NCBI RefSeq assembly: GCF_001939075.1
Contig: NZ_MPTA01000006.1
Coordinates: forward strand, 171,793 to 235,792
Length of the DNA: 64,000 nucleotides
Reading direction: 5' to 3'
DNA from: Paenisporosarcina indica
GTDB lineage: Bacteria; Bacillota; Bacilli; Bacillales_A; Planococcaceae
Each line of letters opens with the position of its first letter. The first letter of the stretch is position 1. The position numbers and the translations under genes were made by a program. Positions 17,810 to 28,354 of the stretch are shown here, in pieces. Below the pieces are notes generated by a model. The model was given only the letters and a program-made list of their open reading frames with translations. It was not told where the DNA came from and made no database searches.

Positions 17810-18379
17810 ATGTCAGATCAAACGTATACAATGAAAGAGGCCATGCTCTACAGCCAGCGAATTGCCCAGCTATCCAAAGCACTTTGGAAAGCTGTTGAAA
17901 AAGATTGGCAGCAATGGTTAAAACCTTATGAGTTGAATATTAATGAACACCATATATTATGGATTTCTTATCATTTAAAAGGTGCTTCCATATCAGATAT
18001 TGCTAAATTTGGAGTGATGCATGTTTCTACTGCCTTTAACTTTTCGAAGAAATTAGAGGAACGTGATCTTTTGTCATTTTCTAAACGCGATGATGATAAA
18101 CGCAATACATATGTAGAACTTACCGAAAAAGGTGAACAATTACTAATCAATATGATTGAGCATTATCATGATTCTCCTCATACAGTTATCGAAGGCTCAT
18201 TACCTTTAAAAGACTTGTATGGTCGTTTCCCTGATTTTATGGAATTAATGGCCATTATTCGTAATATTTACGGGGAAGACTTCATGGAAATGTTTGAGCA
18301 TTCATTCAAAAATATGGATCAATCCTTTGATGAAAAGATTGGAAATATTAAACCAGTCCTTTCCAATACTATTGAGTAA
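17810..18379 (+). CDS. scoC: MarR-family transition-state regulator ScoC (Hpr)
   Basis: The 189-residue protein is a MarR-type winged-helix regulator with the recognition region [20 protein letters not shown] (about residues 63-82) and wing [15 protein letters not shown]. Its length, C-terminal extension and position between yhaH and prsA match ScoC. In B. subtilis ScoC represses extracellular protease genes (aprE, nprE), oligopeptide permeases and sinI. The ATG is preceded by AAGAAGGTGG. No direct regulatory site could be assigned upstream. Confidence 0.93.
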   Translation: MSDQTYTMKEAMLYSQRIAQLSKALWKAVEKDWQQWLKPYELNINEHHILWISYHLKGASISDIAKFGVMHVSTAFNFSKKLEERDLLSFSKRDDDKRNTYVELTEKGEQLLINMIEHYHDSPHTVIEGSLPLKDLYGRFPDFMELMAIIRNIYGEDFMEMFEHSFKNMDQSFDEKIGNIKPVLSNTIE

Positions 18380-18496
18380 GGATAATAATTGAAAACGCTC
18401 TCTTAAATGTAATAATTATTGCCTTGCTTTTTACATGGAAACCTCGTAATGTATGTATCTGCAAGTATATTATTTTTACATTAGGAGATGCATACC

Positions 18497-19042
18497 GTGC
18501 ACTGCTGGAAAACCATAAACGTAAAGAAGCAATACGGGCTTGACCGTATTTTCATGTTGTCTACATTACTAGTACTTGCCGTCTTTTCTCTTTTCTATGT
18601 AGTGCTTAAAATGCTAATTAATCATCATCTTTCGGACGATAGATTTGCTCTTTTTTTACTTAGTTTAATTTTATTGTATCCAATTCATAAAGGTCTGCAT
18701 TTTGTTCCGTTGATTCGTTATCGTCATCAGGTTCATTTCTCAATAAAAAAACAAATCGGGTTTATGCCGATTTTATCAATGCGCGTAAAAGAACCAGTAT
18801 CTAAGAACCGGTTTTTATTGGCCTTACTTACTCCTTTTCTTTGTATTAATACGATGTTGATTGCTGGAGCTTTTTTACTGCCAGCTTTTGGACATTACTT
18901 TACTATGTTACTCGCTTATCATTGTGGTCTTTGCCTGATTGATTTACTATATATAAAAAATCTTGCTCGTTCACCTAAGAAAGCATTAATCGAAGAAACA
19001 GAAACAGGATATGAAATTCTAATTCCTCCTACAATAATGTAG
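18497..19042 (+). CDS. DUF3267 membrane protein (YhaJ-like)
   Basis: The 181-residue protein has four hydrophobic spans (about residues 15-37, 48-63, 108-130 and 136-152) and the motif YPIHKGLHFVPL in the second. This resembles the HExxH-like element of DUF3267, a putative zincin peptidase family, but the glutamate is replaced. I use GTG 18497, nine bases after AGGAG; the ATG at 18488 touches the Shine-Dalgarno sequence. Its place between scoC and prsA suggests the B. subtilis yhaJ equivalent. Enzymatic activity is not established. Confidence 0.7.
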   Translation: MHCWKTINVKKQYGLDRIFMLSTLLVLAVFSLFYVVLKMLINHHLSDDRFALFLLSLILLYPIHKGLHFVPLIRYRHQVHFSIKKQIGFMPILSMRVKEPVSKNRFLLALLTPFLCINTMLIAGAFLLPAFGHYFTMLLAYHCGLCLIDLLYIKNLARSPKKALIEETETGYEILIPPTIM

Positions 19043-19110
19043 CCGAATTACTGTTCTTTTTCTCAAAGTTTTGATATGCTAATGAAGATTGGCAGAGGGG
19101 AGGAATAGAC

Positions 19111-19296
19111 ATGATAATCATGATATTAGTTCTATTCTCGATTGTGTATTTGTTCCAAATTAATCGAATGACATATGCACTATGTATACAACGTGAAATT
19201 CCTGAAGAGAAGCAAACAAAGATATTTCGTACAATTAATGTTTTGGTAACGATTTTACTTGTTTCCTTTTATGTTGAAATTTTATTAACCGCATAA
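19111..19296 (+). CDS. small membrane protein, unknown function
   Basis: The 61-residue protein has a membrane span at each end (about residues 2-20 and 43-60) and a charged middle (QREIPEEKQTK). The ATG follows GAGGGGAGG closely, a very strong ribosome-binding site, so translation is likely. It sits directly before a strong terminator and downstream of the DUF3267 gene. It does not resemble YhaL, the small protein at this place in B. subtilis. Confidence 0.7.
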   Translation: MIIMILVLFSIVYLFQINRMTYALCIQREIPEEKQTKIFRTINVLVTILLVSFYVEILLTA

Positions 19297-19340
19297 AAAA
19301 GTCCATTCGCCTGACCGCAGGCAAATGGACTTTTTCTTTT
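19297..19340 (+). terminator. terminator before the YjcZ-like gene
   Basis: AAGTCCATT-GCCTG pairs with CAGGC-AATGGACTT around ACCG, followed by a T-rich run; the A run on the other side could serve the minus strand as well. Confidence 0.88.
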
Positions 19341-19436
19341 TTCTCGCTTCGAGTATAAATTCGCACTCTTCATCTTAACCTACATGGCAAAGTCAGATCA
19401 GAGCCAACCTATCCCGAGCAGCAAGACCTTTCTAAA

Positions 19437-19529
19437 TTAGCATAGGAACGCTGCACCTACGATAACTAAAAGAATAAATAATACAACGATTAGCGAAAAG
19501 CTTGAATGTTGCTGGAATTCACCACTCAC
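19437..19529 (-). CDS. YjcZ-family small sporulation protein
   Basis: A 30-residue ORF starts at GTG 19529, six bases after GGGGTG. It reads MSGEFQQHSS and then FSLIVVLFILLVIVGAAF, ending LC. The hydrophobic core FxLIVVLFILLVIVGAAF is the signature of the YjcZ family of tiny proteins of spore formers. It lacks the usual glycine/tyrosine-rich N-terminus but keeps the single membrane span. It is transcribed alone, opposite to prsA. Family members are commonly linked to sporulation; the molecular role is unknown. Confidence 0.8.
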   Translation of the reverse strand: MSGEFQQHSSFSLIVVLFILLVIVGAAFLC

Positions 19530-19667
19530 TTCGCACACCCCATTTCTCTTTGTTATCGTATGCTCTTATTTTCATGTTCTGTAGGCATGCAGGGAACCAT
19601 TTTTGTTTTCGCATCGTTTATGTTATAGTAACTACGGCATAAAGAAGACAGTTAGGAGAGATTTCCC

Positions 19668-20543
19668 ATGAAAAAATCTGTATTAGCATTAACACTTGCA
19701 GCATCAGTATTAGCTTTATCAGCATGTAATGGTGATAAAGCATCGAAAGATTCAGATGTGATTGTTACTTCAAAATCTGGGGACATTACAAAAAATGAAC
19801 TCTATGAAGAAATGAAAGCGTCAGTTGGTAAAGAAGCCCTACAAGTATTGGTCCTTGAAAAAGTATTAGCTGATGAATATGAAGTAACAGACAAGGAAGT
19901 TACTGCACAATTCGATAAAGAAAAAGAAGCAGCAGGCGAAAGTTTCGCAGCTGGTCTTGAGGCACAAGGTCAAACAGAAGAAAGTTATAAAAAATATATT
20001 CGATTGAATTTATTGCAAGAAAAAGCATTAGATGCAATTAAAGTATCTGACGAAGATATTAAAGCACAATATGAAAACATGAAGGTAGAATTAAATGCAC
20101 GCCACGTTTTAGTAGCTGACGAAGAAACAGCGAAAGAAGTAAAAGCTAAGCTTGATGGTGGGGCTGATTTTGCTGAAATAGCAAAGGAATACTCAACTGA
20201 ACCGGGAGCAGCAGAATCAGGTGGCGAACTTGGTTGGTTTACATCCGACAAAATGGTAAAAGAATTCTCTGATGCAGCTGTAGCTTTAAAAATAAACGAA
20301 ATAAGTGCTCCAGTAAAATCTGAGTTCGGTTACCACATCATCCAAGTAACTGAAAAGCGTGACGCAGCAGATATTGGGACATTGGAAGAAAATAAAGAAG
20401 CTATCACCGATTCATTTAAAATGAAAGAATTACTACCAAGCATTTCTAAACTAATGCAAGATGCGAAAATTGATATTAAAGATAAAGAACTACAAGGTGC
20501 AATTGATCAATTCTTGAAAACTGAAGAAACTTCAGCTAAATAA
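19668..20543 (+). CDS. prsA: foldase lipoprotein PrsA
   Basis: The 291-residue lipoprotein has signal peptide and lipobox LSAC (lipidated Cys20), an N-terminal chaperone region, and a parvulin-type peptidyl-prolyl isomerase domain (about residues 135-228: ARHVLVADEETAKEV, AKEYSTEPGAAESGGELGWF, SEFGYHIIQVTEKR). PrsA folds exported proteins at the outer face of the membrane and is essential for many secreted enzymes and PBPs in B. subtilis. The ATG follows TTAGGAGAG. Its neighbours scoC and ecsAB also affect secreted proteases. It is monocistronic with a strong terminator. Confidence 0.96.
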   Translation: MKKSVLALTLAASVLALSACNGDKASKDSDVIVTSKSGDITKNELYEEMKASVGKEALQVLVLEKVLADEYEVTDKEVTAQFDKEKEAAGESFAAGLEAQGQTEESYKKYIRLNLLQEKALDAIKVSDEDIKAQYENMKVELNARHVLVADEETAKEVKAKLDGGADFAEIAKEYSTEPGAAESGGELGWFTSDKMVKEFSDAAVALKINEISAPVKSEFGYHIIQVTEKRDAADIGTLEENKEAITDSFKMKELLPSISKLMQDAKIDIKDKELQGAIDQFLKTEETSAK

Positions 20544-20552
20544 TGAATAGCA

Positions 20553-20585
20553 AAAGGCACTTCCATCGCGGAAGTGCCTTTTTTT
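20553..20585 (+). terminator. terminator after prsA
   Basis: AAGGCACTTCC and GGAAGTGCCTT flank ATCGC, followed by five further T residues. Confidence 0.9.
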
Positions 20586-20687
20586 CATTTACATATGAAT
20601 AGACTAGTCTATTATAGCGTTGCAATTTTAGCTTATCGTGTCCGTTTCACTTTTATTGGAGCAGAACTTAAGTGATACTCCGCTCTT

Positions 20688-21626
20688 TTACTCAAATGTC
20701 GGTTTATAAAATGATCGATTATCAAGTGGGAATAGACGCTCTGTAAATTCACCCGGGTTTGTTTTATTTAACGCCCGGTTAAGCATGTTCATTTTCGCAT
20801 CGATATTATCAATATAATGAAGCATTTCGGCTTCACGTAACATTGGCTTCTTCGGACTGCCCCACTCTTCTTTTCCGTGATGTGACAGGACCATATGTTG
20901 AAGGAGCATAACTTCTTCTCCCTCGATTTGTAGTTCTTCCGCCGCTTTCGAAATTTCATTCACCATAATTGTGATATGGCCAAGTAAATTCCCTTCAACT
21001 GTGTATGATGTTGCAACTGGACCTGAAAGTTCAGTTACTTTCCCAACATCATGCAAAATAATTCCAGCATATAGTAAATCTTTATTTAATGAAGGATATA
21101 AATCACATAATGATTTCCCCAGTTTTAACATGGATACCACGTGATCGATTAATCCGGACACATAATCATGGTGATTTTTCGTTGCTGCTGGATAGGTCAT
21201 GATTGCTTCTTGATGTTTTTTCAATAAGTGTCGTGTAATTCGTTGAATGGGTGGATTTTTCATTTCAAAGAAAAATTGCATTAATTCCTCGAATAACACT
21301 TCTTTTGACTTTTCAGCAGCCGGCACAAGGTCACTTAATGAAATACCTTCCTCGTCTTTTATCGGACGAATACTCTTTATACGTAACTGGTTTTTGCCAC
21401 GATAATGTTGAATTTCTCCCCCTACTCGCACGATTGCTTCCGCATGATAGAGTGTTTCATGTTCTTCATTGGTATCCCATAGTTTTGCTTCAATATCGCC
21501 ACTTTTATCTTGCAAAATAAGTGTCATAAAGGGATTCCCTGTAGTTGTAAAAGCTTTAGTTGATTGTTTAATCAATAAATAGTGGTCTACTGCTTCTCCT
21601 ACCGCTAATGTTGTAATGCCTGTCAT
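20688..21626 (-). CDS. yhaM: 3'-5' exoribonuclease YhaM
   Basis: The 312-residue protein has an N-terminal OB-fold (about residues 12-95) and a C-terminal HD domain with the metal-binding pair in [13 protein letters not shown] (about residues 188-200) and the later [12 protein letters not shown] motif. This is the Gram-positive YhaM exoribonuclease, which degrades RNA and DNA 3' ends. Its ATG overlaps the stop of yhaN by four bases (ATGA), so yhaO-yhaN-yhaM form a coupled operon as in B. subtilis. Confidence 0.95.
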   Translation of the reverse strand: MTGITTLAVGEAVDHYLLIKQSTKAFTTTGNPFMTLILQDKSGDIEAKLWDTNEEHETLYHAEAIVRVGGEIQHYRGKNQLRIKSIRPIKDEEGISLSDLVPAAEKSKEVLFEELMQFFFEMKNPPIQRITRHLLKKHQEAIMTYPAATKNHHDYVSGLIDHVVSMLKLGKSLCDLYPSLNKDLLYAGIILHDVGKVTELSGPVATSYTVEGNLLGHITIMVNEISKAAEELQIEGEEVMLLQHMVLSHHGKEEWGSPKKPMLREAEMLHYIDNIDAKMNMLNRALNKTNPGEFTERLFPLDNRSFYKPTFE

Positions 21627-24508
21627 GTGGATGGCACACTCCTTTCATTTCGCAATGTTGCGACGTCAATAACGTTCGCTTGCGGCCAAATCGTTTTCAT
21701 GTCTTCATGACATGTAAAGTAGAAGAATTGATGTTGATTTTCTAAATCCGTCATTAATTGTACCATTTGTTGCGTACGGAAACGATCGAAATGTACAAAT
21801 GGATCATCCATTAAGATCGGCAGCGGGACTGTATCTACAAGAGATTCTGCTAGCGCAAACCTCAAGGATATATAAGCCTGTTCTTTTGTTGCTTGACTAA
21901 GCTCTGCAATATGATAACGGGTACCAGATACATGTACAGCTTCAAATACACCTTGCTCATTAACTTCAAGTGATTCATAGCGAGCACTTGTTAAATGATT
22001 AAAAAACTGTTGAGCTTTTTCTAAGACATATGGAAGGCGTTTTTCTTTTAGGTTATGCATGGTTTGACGGATTGCTTCTGTCACTGCTTTATGGACAGAC
22101 CATTTATGTGCCAGTTCTGCTAGTTCAGTTTTTTTCTGTTCAAATTGTTGCAAGGTATGTCCATATCGTTCATCGCTTAACAATGAACTTGTTTGTTGTT
22201 TAAGTGTAGCTTTCTCTTCCAATAGTTCATTGCGTGTTGACAAAATATGATTAAATTGCGAATCAAGTTCGTCAAGTTGTGGCTCCTCTTTTGTTTCCGG
22301 TACCGTAATCTCACCTATAGAGACGAGTTGACTGTTAATCGCATTTAATTCATGCTGTAGGTATTGTTTGTTCCTGTAGACTGCGTCAGCCGCATAATAG
22401 GCCGCTTCGTTTTCCACGTTAGCCTCATTCCATAATGTTTGAATGTTCTTAGATTGAGCCTCATATAGTTTTTGCTTTTCAGCAAGTTTCGATTTCCATA
22501 TTTTTACTTTTTCTTGTGTGTTTCCAATCTCTTTTAAGCGATCTTTTAATTCACTATATGCGTTTCGTAAAATGTTATAAGCATGGTTTTCAGAAAAAGA
22601 TTCTTCAGTTACTTCGGTCATCGTTGTTAACCAGTTTTGAATTCGTTCAATAACGGCTTTGTATTCATTTGATCTTTGTACGTTTATTTGTTGTAACTCT
22701 TGAATTTGACGAATACATTTTAGAAGCTCTGGAAACAGTTTTGCTTGAAGCAATTCATCAAAGCCATGCTGTTGAAGAAATTCATTAAATGCCTCTTTTG
22801 CTTCATCCTCTTTTTGTAGTGTCTGTCGCATATTTTGGTCAATCACTTTCAACACATGTTCTTTTTCATCTTTTTGTTGTGTAAGCAGTGACATTCTATC
22901 ATTATACAATCGTACTTTTCCTGCTAATTGTTCCACCGTTGTTAGCTCGTTTTCAAGTGCTGTAATTTCTGACTGATAGTCTTTCAATGGAGCTCGCTCT
23001 GAAACTTGATTATTTTTTTTAAGCAAAACATAAATAAAGGTTGCCAGAAGAATGCCACCTGCAGCAATCCACCAATTTTGAAGAAGAAATGCCCCGCTAA
23101 AGGCTGCCAATAATATCACACAGAAAATAACTAACGAAGTATTTGTCTTTGGTACAGTCGGTTTCAGATTTATTTGTTGTCGAGCCTTTAGCTCTGCCAC
23201 TTGCCGAATTAACTGTTGAAGTTTCGTTACTTGTTGTTGTTCCCTTTCACTGGGGGCTGTTTTCTGCACTTGCTCTATGTTACGTTGCAGTTCTTGAATC
23301 TCTGCCTGTAATCGATGGCGACTTTGTGTTTCAAAACGCAAGGACTCTTCCGCTTGTTGCATGTTCTGCATAATTTGTTGAAAATATTCTTCTTTTTGAA
23401 GTGACACATCCATTGATATCACTTGTTCAAAGTGTAAGTCACTTTTGATCCCAAGTAATCGAGCGTGCTGATCAATCTCACTCTTTAATTGATCCATTTC
23501 AATTGCAAGCTGTTGTTTGCGAAGTTGCAAGTGATGCCATTCAGTTTCTTTTGATAGCATGTCTTCCATTTCTTTCATTCGTTCAACTGGTAACGTTTGT
23601 TTAAAAAGGTTCTCTGACTGTTCGATGTCATGAGTTAATTGATCCATTTGAATGTCTAGTTCCTGCCTACGATCTTTTAACAATTCATATCTTCGAATTC
23701 CTTCAGCTGGGAACGATTCTTGAACAATCTCATCTATTTGGAACATCAGTTGAGTTTTTTGTTCTAGCAACGGCTTTGCTTGAAGGTACTTTGACAGTTG
23801 TTCGTCTTGTTGTTTCAATTGGTGTTCTTGATGTTTTAATTCTTCAAGCCTTCGATTAATTTCTGACATCCGAACAATAGCGGGTTCATATTGATCAATT
23901 TTTGACCGTTCCTCTTTCAATGTTTGCTCAAGGCTTCGGATTTCTTCTATTTTCACATTCATTTCCGGGTTCTTGCCGGATTTTTTAAATAAGTTATTCA
24001 TTTCTTTTGTTGCTCGTTGTTCAAGTTTCGTTAATGTTTCGACACCTGTCGTACCCGAGGCAAGTAGTGTTCGGCTTAATTCTTCTTCGGTCATTTTTTC
24101 AAAGTTTTGTAATTGATGGATAGAAAACGAAAAGATGCCTTCAAAAGAGGTTCGATCATAGTGAAAGAGAACTTTCTTTAACGACTCCTCGTCACCACGC
24201 GTGCCGTCTTCAAAGAATACCGTCACGTCTCCAGCTGATTTCCCTTTTACCCGTTCAATGACGACACGTCCAAATTCAGGATGATCGATGTGAACTTGTC
24301 CACCATGACGGCCGCCTCCTTTTGGTTCATAGCGTAATAATCCTTGATTGCGGAGTGGGAACCCAAACAACACAGAAAGCAAAAACTGCTGAATGGTTGT
24401 TTTCCCCGCCTCATTCCTTCCGAAAAATACATTGATTCCATCTTTCAGTTCAATCATGATATCTTCGTGTTGCCCAAAACCATAAATTACGAGTTTTTGG
24501 ATACGCAT
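21623..24508 (-). CDS. yhaN: SbcC/RecN-like ATPase YhaN
   Basis: The 961-residue SMC-like protein has an N-terminal P-loop GRNEAGKTT (about residues 30-38), long glutamine-rich coiled coils, and a C-terminal Walker [15 protein letters not shown] hydrophobic segment of about 38 residues ([20 protein letters not shown] and following, near residues 460-500) interrupts the coiled coil, as in other YhaN proteins, and suggests membrane attachment. With YhaO it resembles an SbcCD/Mre11-Rad50 nuclease pair. The gene lies 10 bases after yhaO and overlaps yhaM. The DNA substrate is not known from sequence. Confidence 0.9.
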   Translation of the reverse strand: MRIQKLVIYGFGQHEDIMIELKDGINVFFGRNEAGKTTIQQFLLSVLFGFPLRNQGLLRYEPKGGGRHGGQVHIDHPEFGRVVIERVKGKSAGDVTVFFEDGTRGDEESLKKVLFHYDRTSFEGIFSFSIHQLQNFEKMTEEELSRTLLASGTTGVETLTKLEQRATKEMNNLFKKSGKNPEMNVKIEEIRSLEQTLKEERSKIDQYEPAIVRMSEINRRLEELKHQEHQLKQQDEQLSKYLQAKPLLEQKTQLMFQIDEIVQESFPAEGIRRYELLKDRRQELDIQMDQLTHDIEQSENLFKQTLPVERMKEMEDMLSKETEWHHLQLRKQQLAIEMDQLKSEIDQHARLLGIKSDLHFEQVISMDVSLQKEEYFQQIMQNMQQAEESLRFETQSRHRLQAEIQELQRNIEQVQKTAPSEREQQQVTKLQQLIRQVAELKARQQINLKPTVPKTNTSLVIFCVILLAAFSGAFLLQNWWIAAGGILLATFIYVLLKKNNQVSERAPLKDYQSEITALENELTTVEQLAGKVRLYNDRMSLLTQQKDEKEHVLKVIDQNMRQTLQKEDEAKEAFNEFLQQHGFDELLQAKLFPELLKCIRQIQELQQINVQRSNEYKAVIERIQNWLTTMTEVTEESFSENHAYNILRNAYSELKDRLKEIGNTQEKVKIWKSKLAEKQKLYEAQSKNIQTLWNEANVENEAAYYAADAVYRNKQYLQHELNAINSQLVSIGEITVPETKEEPQLDELDSQFNHILSTRNELLEEKATLKQQTSSLLSDERYGHTLQQFEQKKTELAELAHKWSVHKAVTEAIRQTMHNLKEKRLPYVLEKAQQFFNHLTSARYESLEVNEQGVFEAVHVSGTRYHIAELSQATKEQAYISLRFALAESLVDTVPLPILMDDPFVHFDRFRTQQMVQLMTDLENQHQFFYFTCHEDMKTIWPQANVIDVATLRNERSVPST

Positions 24509-24518
24509 AGGGGGTTCC

Positions 24519-25739
24519 TCACTCCTTTATTAATAGTTCCTTTTGAATGATTGCACGTGCATCTCTTTCAATCGCTTCATATTCTTCAACTGTTAGTTTC
24601 TCCATAAAACGACTACTTCTCGAATGTTGATATACATCGCTTATGATCTCTTTCCAATCTTGAGCATCCCAGTCACTCATTACAGAGATTACTTGATCCG
24701 TCAGTCCACTCGATCCCGATTCTATCGTTTCCGGAATATCCACCGAAATGGATTGAACCCAAATCGTAGGAACTTTCATTTCTTGTGTTTCACGTATCAA
24801 TGCTACCCATTCCTCTATCGTCGTACCATTGAGCATAGTTGAGGTATTAATATCTACATCGATTAATTTGATTTCAAGAATTCCAGCTCCAAATTTACTA
24901 CGAAATCGTTCGATTGATTCTTCAACCATTTCTATCCATTCATTTGCATGCACAATGTCTTTACATGAACACTCAATCTGTTCGTATATGATGGCAGACG
25001 TCGGTACAAAATTTAATTGAGCCCCACTTTTATCGAGCGTCACATCATAAAAACCTTTTGGCCCTTTTTCATTACGATGACGACTTTGAATGTTGCCTGA
25101 ATAAACAATTGGTGGCTCAGCATGGAGCATTTGTCTTTTATGAATATGGCCTAATGCCCAGTAATCGTAATTTTTGCTTAGTAAATCTTCTTTTGTAAAA
25201 GGAGCGTAAACCGCATGCGTCTCGTCCCCTGCCAAACTCCCATGAAGCATTCCGATATGAAATGCATCAGCTTGTGAAGCTGCCTCATAGGAGGACATCA
25301 TTGATTCTTTGACATGACGTTCTATATAGCTAAAACCAGTTATGTATACGTCCTGTTGACGAATGTTCACCTGTACTTTCTCAGTTTTCGATTGAAATAC
25401 ATGTACATTAGGCGGAAGTTGAAAACGCGTCCATTTTCCACCAAGATGGTCATGATTTCCATGGCAAAGAAAGACCGGAATTTGATGTTTATGTAATGTT
25501 TCCATGCCTTGCTGAAATTTATGCTGGGCGCGCAGGCTGCGATCTTCCCCATCATAAATATCACCGACAATCAGGATGAAATCGGGCTTTTCTTTAACAG
25601 CTGTTTGGACAATTGTTTGGAATGCTTCGAATGTGCTATCGCGAAGTGCTTTCAACTGCGTATCCGGCATCGAGGTTACTCCTTTAAACGGGCTATCGAG
25701 ATGCAAATCGGCTACATGAAAAAAACGTATGGCAGTCAT
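24519..25739 (-). CDS. yhaO: SbcD/Mre11-like metallophosphoesterase YhaO
   Basis: The 406-residue protein is a calcineurin-like nuclease with the metal-binding series FHVADLHLDSP (about residues 7-17), VGDIYDG, CHGNHDHL and WALGHIHKRQ in the normal order of Mre11/SbcD. It starts at ATG 25739 behind GGAGGAG and is the first gene of yhaO-yhaN-yhaM. It probably forms a nuclease complex with the SMC-like YhaN. The C-terminal region (about 290-406) is the capping and partner-binding part and is poorly conserved. Confidence 0.92.
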   Translation of the reverse strand: MTAIRFFHVADLHLDSPFKGVTSMPDTQLKALRDSTFEAFQTIVQTAVKEKPDFILIVGDIYDGEDRSLRAQHKFQQGMETLHKHQIPVFLCHGNHDHLGGKWTRFQLPPNVHVFQSKTEKVQVNIRQQDVYITGFSYIERHVKESMMSSYEAASQADAFHIGMLHGSLAGDETHAVYAPFTKEDLLSKNYDYWALGHIHKRQMLHAEPPIVYSGNIQSRHRNEKGPKGFYDVTLDKSGAQLNFVPTSAIIYEQIECSCKDIVHANEWIEMVEESIERFRSKFGAGILEIKLIDVDINTSTMLNGTTIEEWVALIRETQEMKVPTIWVQSISVDIPETIESGSSGLTDQVISVMSDWDAQDWKEIISDVYQHSRSSRFMEKLTVEEYEAIERDARAIIQKELLIKE

Positions 25740-25823
25740 TGGATGCTCCTCCTTTTGTCGAATGTTTGTTCTTATTTTATCATTTGAACTGGAATTAAGC
25801 TACTTGTTGAAAAGGGAAAATAA

Positions 25824-25853
25824 AAGCCATTCCCTAAGTACTTGGAATGGCTT
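25824..25853 (-). terminator. terminator after yhaP
   Basis: AAGCCATTCC pairs with GGAATGGCTT; on the minus strand it is followed by TTTATTTTC. Confidence 0.75.
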
Positions 25854-25870
25854 ATGTTAAATATTTAATT

Positions 25871-27139
25871 CTATTTCTTTCCTAACTGAATCGCTTTTTT
25901 AATATCTTTCAAGGATTGGGAAGCCCCATACATTAATACGCCTCCGCGATAAACTCGAGAACCGAACCACCCTAAAACAAAGATTGTAACTAATAAAATG
26001 GCAACTCCTAAGATTGGTTCCCAAATTGGTAATTCCAGCATCCCTACACGCAAGAACATGACGAGTGGTGTGAAGAATGGAATATAAGAAGCGATTTGTA
26101 CATACCCCGCTTCAGGATTTCCTAGACCTGAGAACGCGATAAATGATGCAATAATGATCAAGAATGTCATTGGCAATAGCAATTGTTGGACATCTTCCGT
26201 TCGACTTACAAGTGAACCGAGCAATGCTGCCAATGTTGCATATAAAAAGTACCCCAGTAAGAAGAAAATCACTGCGAACACCATAGTGCTAATACTAACA
26301 TTCGAGAATCCGAAGAATGAAAAAACGCCAGAGGTTAAGTCTGAGGAACTCGTTTTTAGTGCAACAAATCCTACTACGCCAAACAATGCGATTTGTAATA
26401 GACCGAGTGTTCCAACCCCTGCTATTTTCGCAAACATGTGTTTCACCGGAGAAACACTGGAGATGATGATTTCCATAACCCTTGATGATTTTTCAGTTGC
26501 AACTTCCATAGCTATCATATTGGAATAATAGAAGACGGCAAAATAAATAACGAAGATTAAGACATAAACCAATCCACGCGCTTGGCTCAATTCTTCCTCG
26601 GATTTTGAAGAATCAGATACCGCTTTTTGATTAAATTCTATTGGGGCAAAAAGTTGTGCGACCTTCTCACTCGATAAATCCAATGAAGTGGCTTTCAAGT
26701 TTGTTTGCAAATTTTGAAGTGCGTCACGAATGGCCATCGGATTTTCAAATTCACTAGCATTTTCAGATGTGTACGTTGCATGAATCGTTTGAGTTTCATT
26801 TACTGAGAGTTCAAGAAAACTCTTAATTTCTTCTTCAGAAACTTGTGCTTTCAACTCCTCAATTGAATGCGTGGAAGATTTCAAAGTTAAGTCACTTTCC
26901 GACGCATCTAATTGCTGTTGTAGAGGCTCTAGTAAGCTACCACTATGATCTACAACATAGATGGTGCTAGAATCAGCTCCCCCATCAAAAACACCTATAT
27001 CTTGCACTTTGGAAATAATGCTTGAAAGGTTTGACATTAAGAAAATTCCGGCTACAACAATTAAAGTAGTAATGACAAATGATTTCGTTTTTGCCTTTGT
27101 CCAAAATGATTGATTGAATATCGTCCAAAAATCACGCAT
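25871..27139 (-). CDS. yhaP: ABC-2 type permease YhaP (NatB-like)
   Basis: The 422-residue membrane protein has one N-terminal span (about residues 20-38), a large extracytoplasmic domain (about 40-170), and six C-terminal spans, the plan of NatB-type ABC-2 permeases. The ATG at 27139 follows GTGGGGAAAG and overlaps the end of yhaQ by eight bases; a longer reading would begin inside yhaQ without support. With YhaQ it forms an exporter, perhaps for Na+ or a hydrophobic compound. The substrate is inferred only from family resemblance. Confidence 0.9.
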   Translation of the reverse strand: MRDFWTIFNQSFWTKAKTKSFVITTLIVVAGIFLMSNLSSIISKVQDIGVFDGGADSSTIYVVDHSGSLLEPLQQQLDASESDLTLKSSTHSIEELKAQVSEEEIKSFLELSVNETQTIHATYTSENASEFENPMAIRDALQNLQTNLKATSLDLSSEKVAQLFAPIEFNQKAVSDSSKSEEELSQARGLVYVLIFVIYFAVFYYSNMIAMEVATEKSSRVMEIIISSVSPVKHMFAKIAGVGTLGLLQIALFGVVGFVALKTSSSDLTSGVFSFFGFSNVSISTMVFAVIFFLLGYFLYATLAALLGSLVSRTEDVQQLLLPMTFLIIIASFIAFSGLGNPEAGYVQIASYIPFFTPLVMFLRVGMLELPIWEPILGVAILLVTIFVLGWFGSRVYRGGVLMYGASQSLKDIKKAIQLGKK

Positions 27140-28031
27140 GTTCTTTCCCCACCTTTTCAATGAAGATATCTTGAAGTGAAGGTTCTTCTATTGCGAAGTA
27201 TCGGATATCGCCTTTTGTCAACGCATTGCGTAGTAATTCATGGGCAACTTTTTCTTCACCAATCTGGAAAACGCCCCCCTCAATGGTTTGTTTGTAGGAA
27301 GTAACCCCTGTTGTTTCTTGTAAAAATGATAAATCAAAATCTGCTTTCATCCGAACATTTTGATGTCCAAATGATCGTTTAACTTCTCGTAAGGAACCCG
27401 TCAATAAGGATTGCCCGTGGTCCAAAATGATAAGTTGCTCACATAATTCTTCTACATGGTCCATACGATGACTAGAGAAAACAATGGTAGCTCCTTCCGT
27501 CTGTACGTCCAATATCGCTTTTTTCAATATTTCTACGTTGACAGGATCTAATCCGCTAAACGGTTCATCCAAAATAATGAGAGATGGTTTATGTATAAGA
27601 GATGCAATTACTTGTATCTTTTGTTGATTTCCTTTTGAAAGCTCTTCTACTTTTTTACTTGAATAATGCGGAACTTCAAATCGTTCGAGCCATTCATTTG
27701 AGGCGATTTTTGCATCATGCTTTTTCATTCCGCGAAGCTGACCTAAATATATGAGTTGATCTTCAACTTTCATTTTTGGGTATAGGCCTCGTTCTTCAGG
27801 TAAGTAGCCGATATGGGTGCTATTGGCATACGTTATCGGTTTGCCATTCCATGTAATCGAACCTTCTGTTGCATCCAATAAACCAAGTATCATGCGAAAT
27901 GTAGTGGTTTTTCCAGCACCATTTGCTCCTAAAAAACCAAACATACTCCCTTGCTTTACCGTCATGGACAAATCTTTTACAGCTGTAAAGTTCCCAAACT
28001 TTTTAGTTACATTGTCAATCTGTAATGTCAT
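27132..28031 (-). CDS. yhaQ: ABC transporter ATP-binding protein YhaQ (NatA-like)
   Basis: The 299-residue ATPase has Walker A GANGAGKTTT (about residues 37-46), signature LSKGNQQKIQ (a common variant in this subfamily), Walker B LIILDEPFSGLD and the switch segment VFSSHRMDHVEEL. The C-terminal 80 residues form the extra domain found in NatA-type ATPases. It starts at ATG 28031 behind GGGGTG. It pairs with YhaP, and an XRE-regulator operon lies immediately upstream on the same strand, which may place all four genes under one promoter. Confidence 0.92.
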   Translation of the reverse strand: MTLQIDNVTKKFGNFTAVKDLSMTVKQGSMFGFLGANGAGKTTTFRMILGLLDATEGSITWNGKPITYANSTHIGYLPEERGLYPKMKVEDQLIYLGQLRGMKKHDAKIASNEWLERFEVPHYSSKKVEELSKGNQQKIQVIASLIHKPSLIILDEPFSGLDPVNVEILKKAILDVQTEGATIVFSSHRMDHVEELCEQLIILDHGQSLLTGSLREVKRSFGHQNVRMKADFDLSFLQETTGVTSYKQTIEGGVFQIGEEKVAHELLRNALTKGDIRYFAIEEPSLQDIFIEKVGKEHA

Positions 28032-28042
28032 GTCTACACCCC

Positions 28043-28354
28043 TTAGAATTTTTTCTCTGCAATTATTCCACCTATTACATACGCAATCATATGCGCAACA
28101 TACACAAATGTTAACAGGAAAAATGAAAATCCAGCGCCTTCAATAATCATGGCCGTAATCCAAGCTCCAGCGATACATAACGTCGATATTCCCCATGCTA
28201 TTGACCGCGCTTTATTGTGTATTTGGTGATATCGTTCGTCAAAAAGTCGTTTCTTTTTTCCATTCTTTTTCACAAAGTAAAAGACGATCGCAATTGTGAA
28301 AAAGCCAACTAAGAAACCTGATAATCCTGATAAATAATCAAAACTCTCACTCAT
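28043..28354 (-). CDS. three-span membrane protein paired with an XRE regulator
   Basis: The 103-residue protein has three hydrophobic segments (about residues 12-30, 54-72 and 74-96). A basic cytoplasmic stretch (KKNGKKKRLFDERYHQIHNKA, cut: KRLFDERYHQIHNKA) resembles DUF2178-like membrane proteins. Its ATG at 28354 overlaps the stop of the XRE gene (ATGAGTGA), so the two are translationally coupled. Such membrane protein/XRE pairs are common in Firmicutes. The function is unknown, possibly membrane-signal control of the regulator. Confidence 0.75.
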   Translation of the reverse strand: MSESFDYLSGLSGFLVGFFTIAIVFYFVKKNGKKKRLFDERYHQIHNKARSIAWGISTLCIAGAWITAMIIEGAGFSFFLLTFVYVAHMIAYVIGGIIAEKKF

